64,000 nucleotides of DNA from Gnetum montanum (taxonomy: Eukaryota; Streptophyta; Gnetopsida; Gnetales; Gnetaceae), in the NCBI GenBank assembly GCA_015680685.1, contig MNCI01000556.1:1639634-1703633 (forward strand), given 5' to 3'. Numbering within the stretch: the first letter of the stretch is position 1; the number at the start of each line of letters is the position of its first letter. This document shows, one piece after another, positions 10,726 through 23,450 of the stretch. The position numbers and the translations under genes were made by a program. Below the pieces are notes generated by a model. The model ran no database searches. It was not told the origin of the DNA and was given only the letters and a program-made list of their open reading frames with translations.

Positions 10726-11960
10726 CTAGAGATTGCCCTATCCCCAAGGCAATTCCAAGAATTTTCACTAGTAGCAAGGATATTATCCAAGTGGAGCATT
10801 GCCACAACCATATGAGCACTACTAGTAGTGGCAGCATCCACAGTAGTAGTACCCTTACCGATAGTCGAATCCTTATGGGTACTACATTTAGCAACCAATC
10901 TCCCTGTAGGTCTCTTCAAGTCACGCAACCTTTCAAAATCATTACTATCCTCTAGAATACTTTTAGGCCCCATATCCATCACCCAAGGGGGAAAAGCCAC
11001 ATCTACACTATCCTCCACTACCTCCTTTGACCATACCTATCCAATAGCCCTCAACTCAGCTACCTCCTACTCCACCCATTCAGGGAGATATACCTCCACA
11101 ACCACAACAGCCTAATGCCATGAGGGTTGCCAATTTACAACTGGCTTCTCAGCCAAGTGGATCAGAATCAAAGCCACAGAAATTTTTTTTCTTTCAAATC
11201 AATAACCTAAACACACCCTCACACTCATTTGCATCTAGTGCCCCTACATCTCCAATTGCCTCTAATACCCAATCCTTCAAACAACCTTTGAACCAACTAC
11301 CTTCCAACATGCAAACCATCATGCTAACACATGCTGTGATGGACTAGATCAAGGTAGGTCATATCACTAGGAAATTGGCTGATCTAGGAAATCCTTTCAT
11401 ATACCTTTAGGTGGTAGGAAACTAGCCATGCAAAGCTCTTCTAGATTTGGGATCAAGTATCAACCTGATTTCACATGATATGTACAAGACTTGGAACCTA
11501 CCTCTATTGAAGAAAAGAAACATTTAACTCAAGTTGGTAGACCAATCCTTCACTATTCCCTTGGGATTAGTAGAAGATATTGTGACCAAAATCTGTGGAT
11601 GGTCCTACCTACCTTGCTAATTTCCTGGTGATCTGTGTTGATAATTGCAAGGGGAACTTTCCAATTATAATGAGAATAGCATGGCTTAGCATGGTGGATG
11701 CACGTTTGGGACTTCAAGATCTCTCCTTTGAAATTTCCAAGGAAAATCCTTTTGGGAAGATCGAGAAGGAGCACATACCATGCATCATGTACAATGACTC
11801 TAGATGTAACTATGTGCAACAACTTTGGTCCATTAAGTGGACATCCATTCGAGCATGCAGTCAATGTGTTGCCGAGTCACAAATCCAATGATGCATGTAT
11901 GTGGTAGCCACAAATCCAATTATAATGTGCTGACCGCTAACTCTAATAATGGAACCCTAT
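10726..11960 (+). pseudogene. Gag-pol linker and aspartic protease remnant
   Basis: A Pro/Ser/Thr-rich linker runs to about 11340. Then PCKALLDLGSSINLISHDMY at about 11425-11490 contains the protease active-site motif in the form DLGSS, compared with DLGAS in many Athila proteases. Stops interrupt it (VGN*PCK). The protease would process the Gag-Pol polyprotein. The counterpart of the linker in the minus-strand element ends at 33906, where its pol deletion begins. Confidence 0.7.
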
Positions 11961-12299
11961 GCATGAAACCCTCTAAGAGCCTTGTATGTACCTATATAGG
12001 GAGCATAGATGAACTAGAATAGATTCATCAGCAACTTTTCCACTATCGATTGGGGAAAGTTATAGATCCCTGAAAGCTTTAAACAGGAGCCCCTAGAATT
12101 AAATCCCTTACCGGTCAACCTAGAATATGCATTCTTGCAATATTGTAAGCTGGTAATAATCGATGCCACTCTTGCTCTTGAGAAAAAGGAGAAGTTGCTA
12201 AGGATGGTGAACAAGTGGTTGATTACCTTCACATGGTCATATCCTAAGTTAACAGGGATTGATCCTAGTGTATGCCAACATTGAATCTATATTGATCCC

Positions 12300-13565
12300 T
12301 CCATGAAGCCACGATGATAGCCATAAAGATATTTGAATCCCAAACTAAAATAGATCATCAAGGATGAAATTGAATAATTTTTGAAGACAGGATTCATCTA
12401 CCCCATTGTGGATAGTGAGTGGATCATCCCACTCGTTATTATGCCAAGAAAGGATGGTAAATGGAGGGTTTGTATCGATTTTCGATTACTAAATATGGCA
12501 AACTTTAAGGATTATTTTCCACTCCCATTTGTAAACCAGGTGTTGGATACCATTTTGGGGCATTGTTACTACAACTTCATGGATGGTTACAACGGCTATA
12601 ACAAAATCTAGATTGCACCAGTGGACTAAGCCAAGATAATGTTTATGAGTCCCTTGGGGACATTTGCATACAAGAAAATGCCCTTTGTCCTATGTAACGT
12701 GTCTGCAACCTTCCAAAACCTTTTCCTTAGCATCTTCCAGAAAAAAATAGGCAATGGTGTAGAATTTTTTATGGATGAATTCTCCACCTATGGGGAAACA
12801 TTTGAGCAAGCCTTGGACTGCCTTGATAAGGTTTTGAAGCGATGTGTAGAAACTAACTTACGACTTAATTGGTAGAAGAGCCATCTCATGCTCCAAGAAG
12901 GCATTATTTTGGGGTACCAAATCTCATAAGAAGGGATTGGGGTGGATCCTAAGAAAATTAGGATCATCTAAGAAATTACCAGTCATTTGGGAACTATAAG
13001 GGATGTCTGGTCATTTCTTGGACACACTGTTACTATTGATGTTTCATCGAGAATTTTTCAAAGATTCCCAAGCCATTGGTGGAGCTAATTAAGAACGATG
13101 CCCCATTTTTCTAAACTATGGAATGTGAATCTACACTCCAAACGCTAAAGCAAAAACTTGTAGAGACTCCAATTCTTCTTATTTTTTATTGGTCCAGACC
13201 ATTTCACATCATGATGGATGCATCTAACTATGCATTCGGAGTCATGCTCACATAGTTGGATGATCAAAAGTAGCCATATTACATCCACTATGAAAGCCAA
13301 AGTATTGTGGGTGCTCAACTAAATTACACCATCATTGAAAAGGAGTTAATGGTGGTGGTGTTTACCTTAGAAAAGTTCTACCACTATGTGCTCGGATACA
13401 AGGTGTTTATGCATACAGACCATAGTGCCATCTAATTCTTTATGAATAAAACAATGGTGAGCCCCCATGTCATATGGTGGCTCGTGATCCTTCAAGAATT
13501 TGATCTTACTATGGTGGACAAAAAGGGAATTGAGAACATGGTTGCTGATCACTTCTCTCAGTTAC
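12300..13565 (+). pseudogene. Reverse transcriptase and RNase H remnant, Ty3/gypsy
   Basis: 12381-12611 reads IMPRKDGKWRVCIDFRLLN, the classic RT entry block, then LPFVNQVLD. 12639-12875 reads the PLGTFAYKKMPFVLCNVSATFQ block and a catalytic box FMDE at 12768-12779 in place of FMDD, so the second aspartate is lost. RNase H follows out of frame, with MMDASNYAFGVML at about 13211-13250 and NYTIIEKEL-like sequence near 13325. RT and RNase H copy the RNA into DNA. In-frame stops and frameshifts throughout. Confidence 0.85.
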
Positions 13566-14960
13566 AATGGGACAACATGGAAGAGGAGGGCCTACTCTCT
13601 GACTAGTTTCCAGATGAAATCCTCTTTGTTGGAGCAATCATGAAGGAGGTCCTCAAAAAATCAAATTGGTTTCAAGACATCCTTACCTATCTCCGTATAG
13701 AAGAGCTACCTAAGGAGTTGGACCAATGGAAGAAATAATGGTTTCTTCAAAGCCAAGCACTTCATGGAAATTAATTGACATGTCTACAAGGTGTGTGTTG
13801 ATGGCTTGGTTTGATGGTGCATCCTTGATGCAGATCAACTACACATCATCCAGGATGTCCATAAGGGCCCTTGTGGGGGCCATTATGCAGGACAACACAT
13901 GGCCATTATGATCTTTCGTGTAGGATGCTACTGGCCTACACTATTTAGAGATGCTCAATGGTTCATCCATTCTTATAATTGATGTCAAAGAGATGGTGGG
14001 ATGATAATGAGAATGGAGGAACCTCAACAGTGGGTTTAGCCACTCGAACCCTTTGACATTTGGAGCATTGACTTCATGGGTTCCATCATGCCCATGTTAA
14101 ATGGGAAGGCGTATATCATTGTTGTGGTGGACTACTACACCAAATGGGCAGAGGAAGTAGATGTCATTGATTGTTCCTCAACCACAAGTACATGATTTTT
14201 TCAACAACAAATAGTGAACAGGTTTTGGATGTCTCGTGCAGTCATTTTAGATAATGGCACTCACTTCAAAGGTGCTAATTTTTGTAAACTCATGTAGCAT
14301 TTGGGAGTAGAACATAAACTAATAACACCCTATCACCATGAATCCAATGGGTAAGTTGAAGTCACAAATTGGGAAATTATAGAAATCCTAACTAGGATGA
14401 TTAGAAAATATAGGAGGGATTGGAGCACAAAACTTAACAATGCCCTCTAGGCCTACCACTCAACCTGGAAACTTCCTATCAGCTACTCCCCTTACGAGTT
14501 GGTGTATGAAAAACTACCAACACTCCTGATTTAGGCAGAACTCTAAACACTATCCACTACAAGTGACTTAGGTCTAGACTTATCCCTAGCACAATGAGAA
14601 TGATTCATCAACTTAAATGTGCTAGATGAGAATCAATTAGTAGCCCTATAATCAAATGAGGTACATAAGGCATATAACAAACAATGTCATGACCTTAGGA
14701 TTTGGAAGGTAACATTTCAATGTGGAGATAAGGTTCTCTATTGGAACCCCACACATGTGCGACAACAAACTAAGTTTCAAACACTCTGGAAGTGACCTTA
14801 TATTGTTTTTGAGACCTTTCCATCTAGGGCCCTACTCATACACAAACATGACGACCTAAAAAAAACACAATTGGTCAACATGCAATAATTAAAACCCTTC
14901 CATGAACTACACCAACCCAGTGTCACTACCATTTCGTTAAATGGTCAGCCACATTCCATC
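13566..14960 (+). pseudogene. Integrase remnant, Ty3/gypsy
   Basis: The zinc-binding HHCC region is visible near 13845-13985 (GPCGGHYAGQHMA, GCYWPTLF). The catalytic core shows FDIWSIDFMGS near 14055, DNGTHF near 14250 and HESNG*VEV near 14340, where the glutamine codon has become TAA, so the D,D,E positions can be placed. The C-terminal part (SPYELVYEKLP, YWNPTHV) aligns with window bases 1-530. The integrase joins element DNA to the chromosome. Inactive by several stops. Confidence 0.85.
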
Positions 14961-16620
14961 TTTTGAATCTCCTCCTCCAAGCTTAGTCATGGGGAAGACT
15001 GCTACCCATACTAAAACAATTGTTCTGGCCTCTCAGGTCTTTTCTTAATCTTTTGTTTTACACATTTTTCTCTTACATCATTGTTCATACATTTGACATT
15101 TCTTACCTACTCTTTCTCTCTTGTCGTTCTATTTTGTTTTATGTTAGTTATTTGACTCTATTTATTTTTGCTAATAAAGTGTCTTATTACCACAGGATGT
15201 GATGGTGAGATGGTTGCTCCCAACGGGGACATGTTTATGATGGGTTGCCAACTATATCTATGTTCTCACCTTAGCATTTTGGTCTCAGAAAGCTAAGTTA
15301 AACTTTCACTTCATTTAATAAGTAGTGAGTCCATGTCATCCACCCATCCACACACTCTATGGTTTTCCTTGTTGTGGAAACATGTAATCCATCTTTCATT
15401 CAACATAACTTTAATTAATTTTTGGCTTGCATAGGTTCCAAATTTGAGAAGGATCCAATGGGTTGAATAAGGTTTGATTTCAAGGGAAAGAAACATTCTT
15501 TGTACTTCTCTATTCTCTTGTATGTGAACGTGTTCTCATGGACTTCTTACCATTCCATATCCACTCATACCGAAAGCTAAATAGCAAGCTATCTTGGCAT
15601 GGTGTGATCCTCATCATTCAAACCAAAAAAAAACCAACAAATGATGAGGATTCAAAGCACACCCCTTGGACAAAATCAATGTGCAAACACGTGGGTCTTT
15701 AAATGGTGTGATTCATAGTAAAAAAAACCAACAAATGATGAGGATTCAAAGCACACCCCTTGGACAAAATCAATGTGCAAACACTTGGGTCTTTAAATGG
15801 TATGATTCATAGTAAAAAAAAACCAACATGTAAATTCAAAGCACACCTCTTAGACCATCTATAAAGGGCTACAAGCACTAGGGATGGGACTTGTCTTTTC
15901 CCATCTCACTCAAGCCCTTTCTCACTTCCTATGTCTCACCCATGTTGGAATCGTGGTTTTTTTATGATAGCACTCTTGTGTTTCAAGGGATAGACTAGCC
16001 TTAGAATGTTGATGTGAAGTCATTGAATGTGGTTGATTTTGGTCTAGATTAAGGATGGATCCTACCGAGTCACTTAATCATGAACTTCATAGGGGATTTC
16101 ATGTGACCATGATTCAGAATTCCATTTCACACATTCTGTTTCCTTCCTCAATATCTCTTCATTATTCACCTCACTACCCATTTTATGTTTTGATCATTTG
16201 TCTTGGCTTGCTAGAACTCGTAAATCCTTTGGTTAGTTCTTGTGGGTGTGAGTCATAACTTTCACTAGTCATTAATTAATCATGGGGCCCATGGACTCCT
16301 ATGTTGACAATGTGCAAGGGCACATAAGGCTGAAGCCTGCTATGGGGAGGACTCACTTGCTCATCCTTTGGTCTCGATTGTTAATCTCCTACCTCATTGA
16401 TATAGTTGGTTGACCATTTCGATGTTGTCCATCATGCCGCTCTTCATCCACCAAGTTCCCTATTATGAAATTCTTCTCACTCTAACTCTTATTTGGACAC
16501 TAACATTCCTTCCTTGTGGTTTCATCGTGTTCTCGAGTCTCTTAGATTTCTCCTATCTCCATTCTTATGCCAAAACTTGTAGATTTGGGCCTTTAAATCC
16601 TCAATCAATGGTGGTCAAAT
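14961..16620 (+). other. Spacer between integrase and ORF2 of the 13.2-kb element
   Basis: No gene. T-rich tract at 15040-15170, CATCCACCCATCCACACAC near 15338-15356, a tandem duplication (15633-15850), and GGGGAGGACTCAC near 16345. All except the tandem duplication have counterparts in 531-1745 and, inverted, in 32860-33890, so the spacer is conserved in the family. Confidence 0.7.
15633..15850 (+). repeat. Tandem duplication, 94-bp unit
   Basis: Copies start at 15633 and 15727 (ACCAACAAATGATGAGGATT), with a third partial diverged copy from 15822. The first two differ at only two positions that I can see. The corresponding place in the first element (about 1170-1230) has a single copy. Confidence 0.85.
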
Positions 16621-16633
16621 TAGCTGAATAGTT

Positions 16634-16725
16634 ATGTCGACGCAGCCCCATATATGCAGCAACCTATGTCAATGCAGCCCCATATATGTGACCCCATAGA
16701 TGTAGTTCCTAAACCCCTATATATA
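16634..16725 (+). promoter_or_regulatory. Candidate internal promoter upstream of ORF2
   Basis: Two copies of GCAGCCCCATATATG lie 31 bp apart (16643 and 16674), followed by GTGACCCCATAGATGTAG and a TATA box TATATATA at 16718-16725. The words GTCAATGCA, TGACCCC and GATGTAG also occur in the U3 of this element's 3' LTR (20230-20285), upstream of its TATA position. The minus-strand element has the same arrangement, with its own U3 motifs, at 32482-32525. Function is inferred. Confidence 0.45.
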
Positions 16726-17004
16726 CACATGTTATTCCTTAGAATGTTGTCCATTTGCTCATAATACTAGGGGAGTTTTTCAAGTTTTTTGCATCCAATC
16801 TCCTTCTCGAGCACATTACCATCCTACCACTTATCCACATCTACATGTTTGTTTACTATTTTTCTACCAGAGGTATGCTCTACATCGTGGGGGCCTAGGG
16901 TTCATCAAAAACAAACATCAAAACTTAAATTCATCCTAGGGTTAATCAAATCACCACCTTAGATCAAACAACATATACATGTCACTATCATAGCCAAGCC
17001 ATTA

Positions 17005-19920
17005 TGAGAAGGTATCTTATTGCCATTTTGGGGAAACACGCATACATTTTAGTTCATGATTATGCTATGACTGTAGATGGCATAGAAACCAAGACATATG
17101 AGGGAGGAAGGACCATCACAACATTGGGAGAAGCAACCTAGAATTTGACAGGATGAGGCATGTGACCTCAAGAGCACACAGAGGGCTCACATGAAACTAG
17201 CCTTCTCTATGAGGAACCTGCTGTGGAATCTATTTGTCAGATTCCTAAAGAAGAGGTCACGATAGAATAGTTGCATGGGGATGAGACTCCAACAAGAGTG
17301 CCAAGGCTTGTGGTCATCTTGACTAGGGATTTCTTGGACACTATTAAGCCAAAAGAGCTACAACGAATGGTCCTTCAATATTTGAACTTTGGACCATTCC
17401 TAGAAAGTGCACTAGAGGAAGTCAAAACTTAGTTTTAGAATTCTCCCATGTGGCCAATCATCACATTTAGTGGTGAGTGGTACTTGGGGTAAACTGATCT
17501 CTTCTAGAAAAATTGGTAGTTGGGGTTGTAGGTAAGAATCAAAGACATTCATGTATCTTACTCCATAGAGGCAATTGCACAAGCCCTTGGGTTGCCTAAG
17601 ATCGAGCCTGATGTGGCAGAAATTTCAAAACAAGTAGACCCTGATGTGAAAGCAGAGTGGACCAGGTGATGTTATGGGGTGTACTACAAAGATTTTGGCA
17701 CATTGACCACCACAAAATGCGTCTACTCTAAAATTGCATCTTACCACTGAAATCCAATAATAAGACCTAGCAAAGTCACCACCTTCTCTACTCCCACATG
17801 TACCACCTTAAGTGGGAAATTTCTCATTAACCTTCCATAGTTACTCTTCTTGAAAATTGAGAAATGGTTCATAGAAAATGAGCATGGAAGGCAAGCTCTA
17901 CCCTTACTATGCAAATGGGCAGGGATAGCCCGATATGCTAATGGCATACTCCATCATGATCCAATTTCCTTATGGTGTGAGATGATCAAAGAGAAAACCC
18001 CCACCACAAAAAGAATGGAGGAAGAGCAGCCACCACCTCCACCATCCACACAAGCAATAGGGTTGGGCTCGTGCACAATCACAGAGCACACAAACAAGAT
18101 CTGACAGTCGCTCCTATTCCAGTAGGAACAACAAGTGGGAAGCAATGGTGGTGGAGACCCTTCGTTCAGTGTACCATCCTACCTTAAGCTATCTAGAGCA
18201 AGTGTCTTGATCTATGAGCCTACTAGAGAGGGTAGGACCGATGCTTTCAATTGCACAAACACAAGTGCCCGCGAGAGTAGACCCTAACACCGAGGAAGTA
18301 ACTATGTCAATGACTCAAAAAATTTTCCTAGAAATTTTAGGAAATGCTGCTACCTTCTTGGTGTGCTTAGAGGAGGATGAAGGAGCAACTGTCTTGGTAA
18401 TGCAGCACTAACAATAGGAAGTCACGGTAGAAGTAGTTGACAATATAATCCCCATGGCTCTCAATGCGCCTGTGGCACCTGTACCAAATGTACATGGGCT
18501 TAGAGATGTGTAGACATCTATAGGGACTCAGAGTGCTAAACTCAGTGTAGCATAGCATGAAGAATTATTGGACTAATTGATGGAAATCAGGAAACCACTT
18601 CCAAATGTCTTTAACCTTCTAGACAACATCACTGCAACCTAGTCAGAGCTACTCTCAGCAAAGGGTAAGTTCCTCATCATAGAGGAACAACTTGAAGTAG
18701 CTCAGGTAGACAACCAATTCTTGGTTGTAGAGGTTACTCAACTAAGAGCCCAACTATATGACCCAACTATACTTAATTGTGACCTCACCAAAGATGAAGC
18801 TTTTCAACAACTTCAAACCAAGCTTCAAATAGTTGAGTACAAGCAAGAGTTGGTGATCTTCAAAAAGTCCTTAGTGGAAGCCCATTATTATTATTTAAAC
18901 AAGGACTTGGTAGAGGTTCACTAAGAAAATTTTTGGTTGACCACTAAAGTTCATTGTCTGTGCGATGTTGGTCTCAAAAATCAACACATGCAAGATTTTA
19001 TCTTCCAATAGCAGGAGGAGCTAACTAGGATAAACATCGATGTAAGGAGATTAGCTATTAGGAATCATAATCTGTCAATGAAGGAAGTTTGAGCCTTATG
19101 ACAGAAGACAACCATTGAGATCTCCACTTAGAAGAATGAGGCCCTTAGGTTTGAATGGGTGAAAAACCACTATAGGGACCAAGTGGGGCTGCAAAAAAAA
19201 ATTAATGTAAAAGAAATCCAGATCACAAAGGCTAGGATGAATCAAGCCCTCCAACAACTCAAGGAAGGAGGCTAGGTGTGGAAACCCATATTTTATGGGT
19301 TAAACACCTACAACCAAGCTGAGATTCATCTCAAGGAGCTACAGATTGAAGAAATGATAGAATACATGAAACTAGCCAACCTCTGTTATGCAAACCTAGC
19401 CATGCTTATAGTTGGGAGGTCAAAGTAAAACCTCAAGAAGTAGGTGGCCACCTCATATTTGTTATACGAGGGTGAGTTCAAGGCACATAAGGGGATAAAG
19501 AAAAATCTGAAAACCATAAATGTAGAACTCAAAGTTCTTCACACCCACTTTGAAGGGCAACAATCTGTTGTAGAGAACTTGGCCCAATTAACAGATGACT
19601 ACCAACAGCTATAAGCATTAGTTTAAGTGTTTGAAATTGAAAAAAAAAACAATTTGTAGCATGGTTCATCAACTTAAAAGAGCTCTTCCCTATGCTTCCA
19701 TGTCCATGGAATGTTCCTATTCTGGCACACATTGGTAAAGGCGCTTAGACCATGAACAACCCTAGAAGTAAAGAAGAAAAAATGAGGGCTTTGTTGGAAG
19801 CTTTACAATTTCCTCTAGAAGTTTTAATAGCTTTAGGAAAGCCACAAGCATCACCTCAACAACCACATGCACCTGAAGTTGGTGAGGGCTCATCAGAACC
19901 ACCGCTACCAAGCATAGTAT
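17005..19920 (+). pseudogene. ORF2 behind integrase (envelope-position ORF of Athila-like elements)
   Basis: A long second frame, broken by several frameshifts and stops. It aligns with the better preserved copy at 29243-32008. Shared blocks are SPMWPIITFSGEWYLG (17447-17490; other copy SPLWPTLSESPAWYLG), IEAIAQALGLPKIEPD (17566-17612) and WFIENEHGRQALPLLCKWAG (17864-17925). Long heptad-like segments follow (18620-19640), then a proline-rich end with PQASPQQPHAPEVGEG near 19845-19890. The N-terminal half resembles the domain called 'putative plant transposon protein' (recalled, not searched). No convincing membrane segment is seen, so an envelope role is not supported by sequence. It is transcribed, if at all, from the LTR or from the block at 16634-16725. 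Confidence 0.65.
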
Positions 19921-20127
19921 AACCTTCTTCAGTAGCTTTAGCAACTTGGTAGGGTTGTGCATCCATTGTTATCAAGGTGTTTGATTTTGTTGTCCATGAA
20001 TACCATACTTTTGTAATTCCTTCCATAGACTCAAGCACTTGGTTTATTGTTAAAGTCGATAGGTATCTTATGATGTTTTGCTATGTGTGTCACTCATCAC
20101 CTCATACCTTCCAAATTGTAACAAACT

Positions 20128-20159
20128 CAAGGAAGAGTTTTCACTTAGTCATGGGGGTA
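20128..20159 (+). other. Polypurine tract before the 3' LTR
   Basis: AAGGAAGAG, then TTAGTCATGGGGGTA, immediately precedes TGATGAATC. The same GGGGGTA junction precedes the LTRs at 2528, 29083 and 63969 (the last two on the minus strand). It would prime plus-strand DNA synthesis. Confidence 0.75.
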
Positions 20160-21049
20160 TGATGAATCATTCAGTAACTATGTTAGCTAGGTCATGTTGA
20201 TGAAGCCTCATTAACGCAGTTGCATTGAAATGACCCCGTCAATGCATCTTTTCAAGCATTGATGTGGCCTCATTGATGTAGAGTCCATTTCCTGCTACAA
20301 ATATGCATGCACCTACTACATTTATGGCATCTCTTGTTCAAATTGTATCGAAGCTCTTGTAGTTTTCCCCTATGAAAGTTAGAATATTTTCCAAGTACCT
20401 ATAGTAGGAGTTTGAAGAGTGTACAACTCTTTATTTGACCACTAATGTACCTGAGCTATTGGCATGACTGACAATAAAGATGAGCTTTTTGAAAAATTCT
20501 TGTAGCATTTGGATTAAACTACTTAAGTGTTAAAATATTATAATATTTTAATAATTTTAGAAGCTTTTATTATGATTATCTCTTTACAGTTCCAATCCCT
20601 ATTATAGTTTATGAGAACCATAAGAATGACCATCTCAAACATATATCTAACACTTAGCAACCCAGTGATGCCTAACATCTAGCAACCTAGTAGTGGTTTG
20701 GACATGCTCAGAATGTGCACAGAGGATGGGATTAGTTGTTTATGCAAGGATAGTTAGGCAATAGAGTAGAGAAATCATAAAATTAGGTAGTCTTTCATTA
20801 TCTACACTAGAAGAATTAGACGTTAAAGATAAGAAGAAAACACATGAAAATCATATCCCTTAGTCTCACTTAACCATCATGTGAGAATGTCATAGGTGAG
20901 GTTGAGAGGACAACAACCATTATAAATTGATGTTTTTCTAGCTAGAATTTCATGTATATAAGTGCCTGCAATCTTCAGAACTCAATTGGGTCACACGTAA
21001 ACGCTGGTGATTCATATGGTTGGGCATAGGGATACCTCGCCGCTCATCA
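20160..21049 (+). repeat. 3' LTR of the 13.2-kb Athila-like element
   Basis: Starts TGATGAATCATTCAG and ends CGCCGCTCATCA, followed by the target duplication GGTAG. Length agrees with the 5' LTR to one base. Differences from the 5' LTR are dominated by transitions. Confidence 0.92.
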
Positions 21050-21054
21050 GGTAG

Positions 21055-22114
21055 TTACCACAACTAGACCTAAGAGTTTGGTTTAAGAATTTTGAGGTGA
21101 CAAGTATAATCCTAAGTCTTAAAATAATGGCAATAAGGTTTTTTTAAGATTTAATTATTATTTTATTTTAGCACACATAATAAGAAAATTTAAGCATTGA
21201 TATATATAAAATTGTAAGTCCAAGTGAGATGAAATTTATACCATTAGAATCATCTTGATGAGTACTACAAGTTGGCTATGGTAGTAAGGTATAAAATAAT
21301 AATTTGAATTTCTAAGATTTTAAGGAACCAAGATATCTTATTTTTCCAAATTAACATTCCTAGGTTGACACATAAAATAAATGATGACTTCTAGATTACT
21401 TTGATAATTATAAATTATATCCTAATTCCTAAATGCAAAACATAATACTTTTACCTTATGATTTGGAGACCATGGTATATTCTTATCCTCTTACATCAAG
21501 ACTATGTACCAAGTATTAAGGATAAGCAATACATCACAACATTATCTCTCAAGCACTCATTTCTATATGAATCTCATAGAAATAAACCTTTATTGGTTAA
21601 TTAGGAATGAGACAATATTCTGACAAGGATGAATTCCTTAAATTTACCAATACATGAGTCCTAGGTAATATGAGTATTACCAAGTTTATAGGAGTAAGCT
21701 ATTTAGGACACTAATTTTAAACAAGACCAAATTAACTCAAGGCATAGTTGCTAACCTTCTAGAAGGACCTTAATGATTACCTAAATTGATTACATTCTAA
21801 CACTAATATAACATGGATAAGATTTACTTGGATTAATATTTTACCAATTTTTCTTGCAATTCATGTACCTTGGTGAGGCATAGTTAGATTTCCTAATTAC
21901 TAATATCCTTGAATGAATCTTGGTTGGTGAGGTTCATGTTCAACATGATACACTTTATAGTTCTTTTATAGATGTATGGATCATCTCATACATATGACAT
22001 ATTTGGTGCTAGTCTATGGCTCTCCTTGGATCTTGGCTCCGTGGTTAATCATCAAGTTGTAGCTGCTCCATGATTATGATTATCCTTTGGATCATGGTTT
22101 GCTTTAACACTAAA
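21055..22114. other. Unassigned AT-rich sequence
   Basis: Right flank of the Athila-like element. I see no gene, RNA or named repeat. Confidence 0.6.
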
Positions 22115-23450
22115 TGTGACATGTTGCTCCTACATGTCATGGAAGAAACCAAATATATGTTTTATTAGACATTATGAAAAAGGAGATAATATACTACACA
22201 TCAAATATATGCAATATTTGACACTATGTGTAAGGAAAATATTAAGGAAAATGTAGAAGAAAAAAATGCTATATTGATGCAAAATAGTGTATTTGGATCA
22301 TTCTTTGATAGTGCTCATTAGGGTCTTTTTTTGACCTTTTGATATGTTAAAACGTTAAGAAAAATGGACTACAAGGATGTTTATGTGATTTCTATGTTTA
22401 CACAAGCAAGGGAAAAGGACTCATAAGAAAAGTCAGGATCACAAGAAGTTAAGGGAGCATGGATGAATATGAAGAATTCAAGAAAAACATGTCTATTTTT
22501 ATTGAAGATGATTCCTAGACGTTTTGGCATATTTTAAAATATTTTCACTCATTTTAATGAGTCTAGGAGGCTATAAGGTCTATGGGAACCTATTTGGAGG
22601 CATCCAAAGGCTCCTACATTAAAAAAAGTAGTTTCAATTCTAGCCCATATAGAAGAGAAGTCTTTTTAATTCCAAAGATGTCTTCCAAAAATAGTAGACA
22701 TCTTTCTAATGAGAAAGAAATATTTCTAGAATAAAGGCCTGATACAACAAGACTTCTTCATTTTGAAGAAGAACTCAATAACTATTGCACAAATTCTGAG
22801 GTAACTTTGGAAATATATTAGCTATAAAAAGACTTTACTTTCATTGGGAAATGTGAAACATTTATGTACTATCAAGTGTCATTGTCAAGAAATCATTATA
22901 TATATCATTCTCTTGTTATTATTCCTCATTGTACTATCTTTTGTCTTTTATAATTGGTCAAATTGTGTTGTACCTCAAAGTAAAAGGACAAACAAACCTA
23001 GTTGCATTCTTTCCTTATAATTATTATTCTCTATTGTTGGCTTGTGGGGTTGATGTGATTCTTGTAGGAAGGAATCTTGGTTAATTTTATCAATATCCTA
23101 TGGGATTAAGTATTGGTGTAGCACCACAACACTCTCGAGTGGAGCTCAAGTTGTAAAGGTTGTGTCATCCTAGAAACCATATTCTAAGCTTTTCAAGACC
23201 TTGTGGGGTTGACTGGATTTGTAGTGTTGAATCACTCTAGAGTGGAGCTTAGATCTTGTACAAGGTTTGGTACCCTTCAAACCATATTTTGAAAGGAAAA
23301 AAGTATGGAGGTGTGCTTGCAAACTACCCTCCAAGTGTGGACTACCCATGTTTAGGAACCATGTTAAATTTTGTATGTATGCTTTGTCTTAATGATTTTA
23401 ATTTGGGAAACATATTCATCCCCACCCTCATTCTAAGTTTCATGAACCTC
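22115..23450 (+). repeat. Copia-type LTR, solo-like, plus strand
   Basis: Starts TGTGACATG and aligns with the complement of 5183-6250 over about 1 kb, including GACCTTTTGATATGTTAAAA (22335), the TATA region CTATAAAAAG at 22823-22832 and the CTTGTGGGGTTGA blocks at 23040 and 23200. The end is near 23450, inferred from alignment to the primer-site side of the other copy. No primer site or gag follows, so it is a solo or truncated LTR. Target duplication not established. Confidence 0.65.

Larger units (their letters stand above)
7861..21049 (+). mobile_element. Complete but dead Athila-like Ty3/gypsy LTR retrotransposon (13.2 kb)
   Basis: Two LTRs of 891 and 890 bp in direct orientation, both starting TGATGA and ending TCATCA, are flanked by an exact 5-bp duplication GGTAG (7856-7860 and 21050-21054). 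Order inside: primer site, gag, protease, RT, RNase H, integrase, about 2 kb spacer with a TATA-containing block, a long ORF2, polypurine tract. This order and the extra ORF behind integrase match the Athila group. The LTRs differ by an estimated 15-20 percent by eye, so the insertion is old. All ORFs carry stops and frameshifts. Confidence 0.92.

Noticed and set aside
14985-15000. TTAGTCATGGGG, resembling the polypurine tract
   Set aside because: No TGATGA LTR start follows; it is the end of the integrase frame and spacer, as at 590-600 in the first element.
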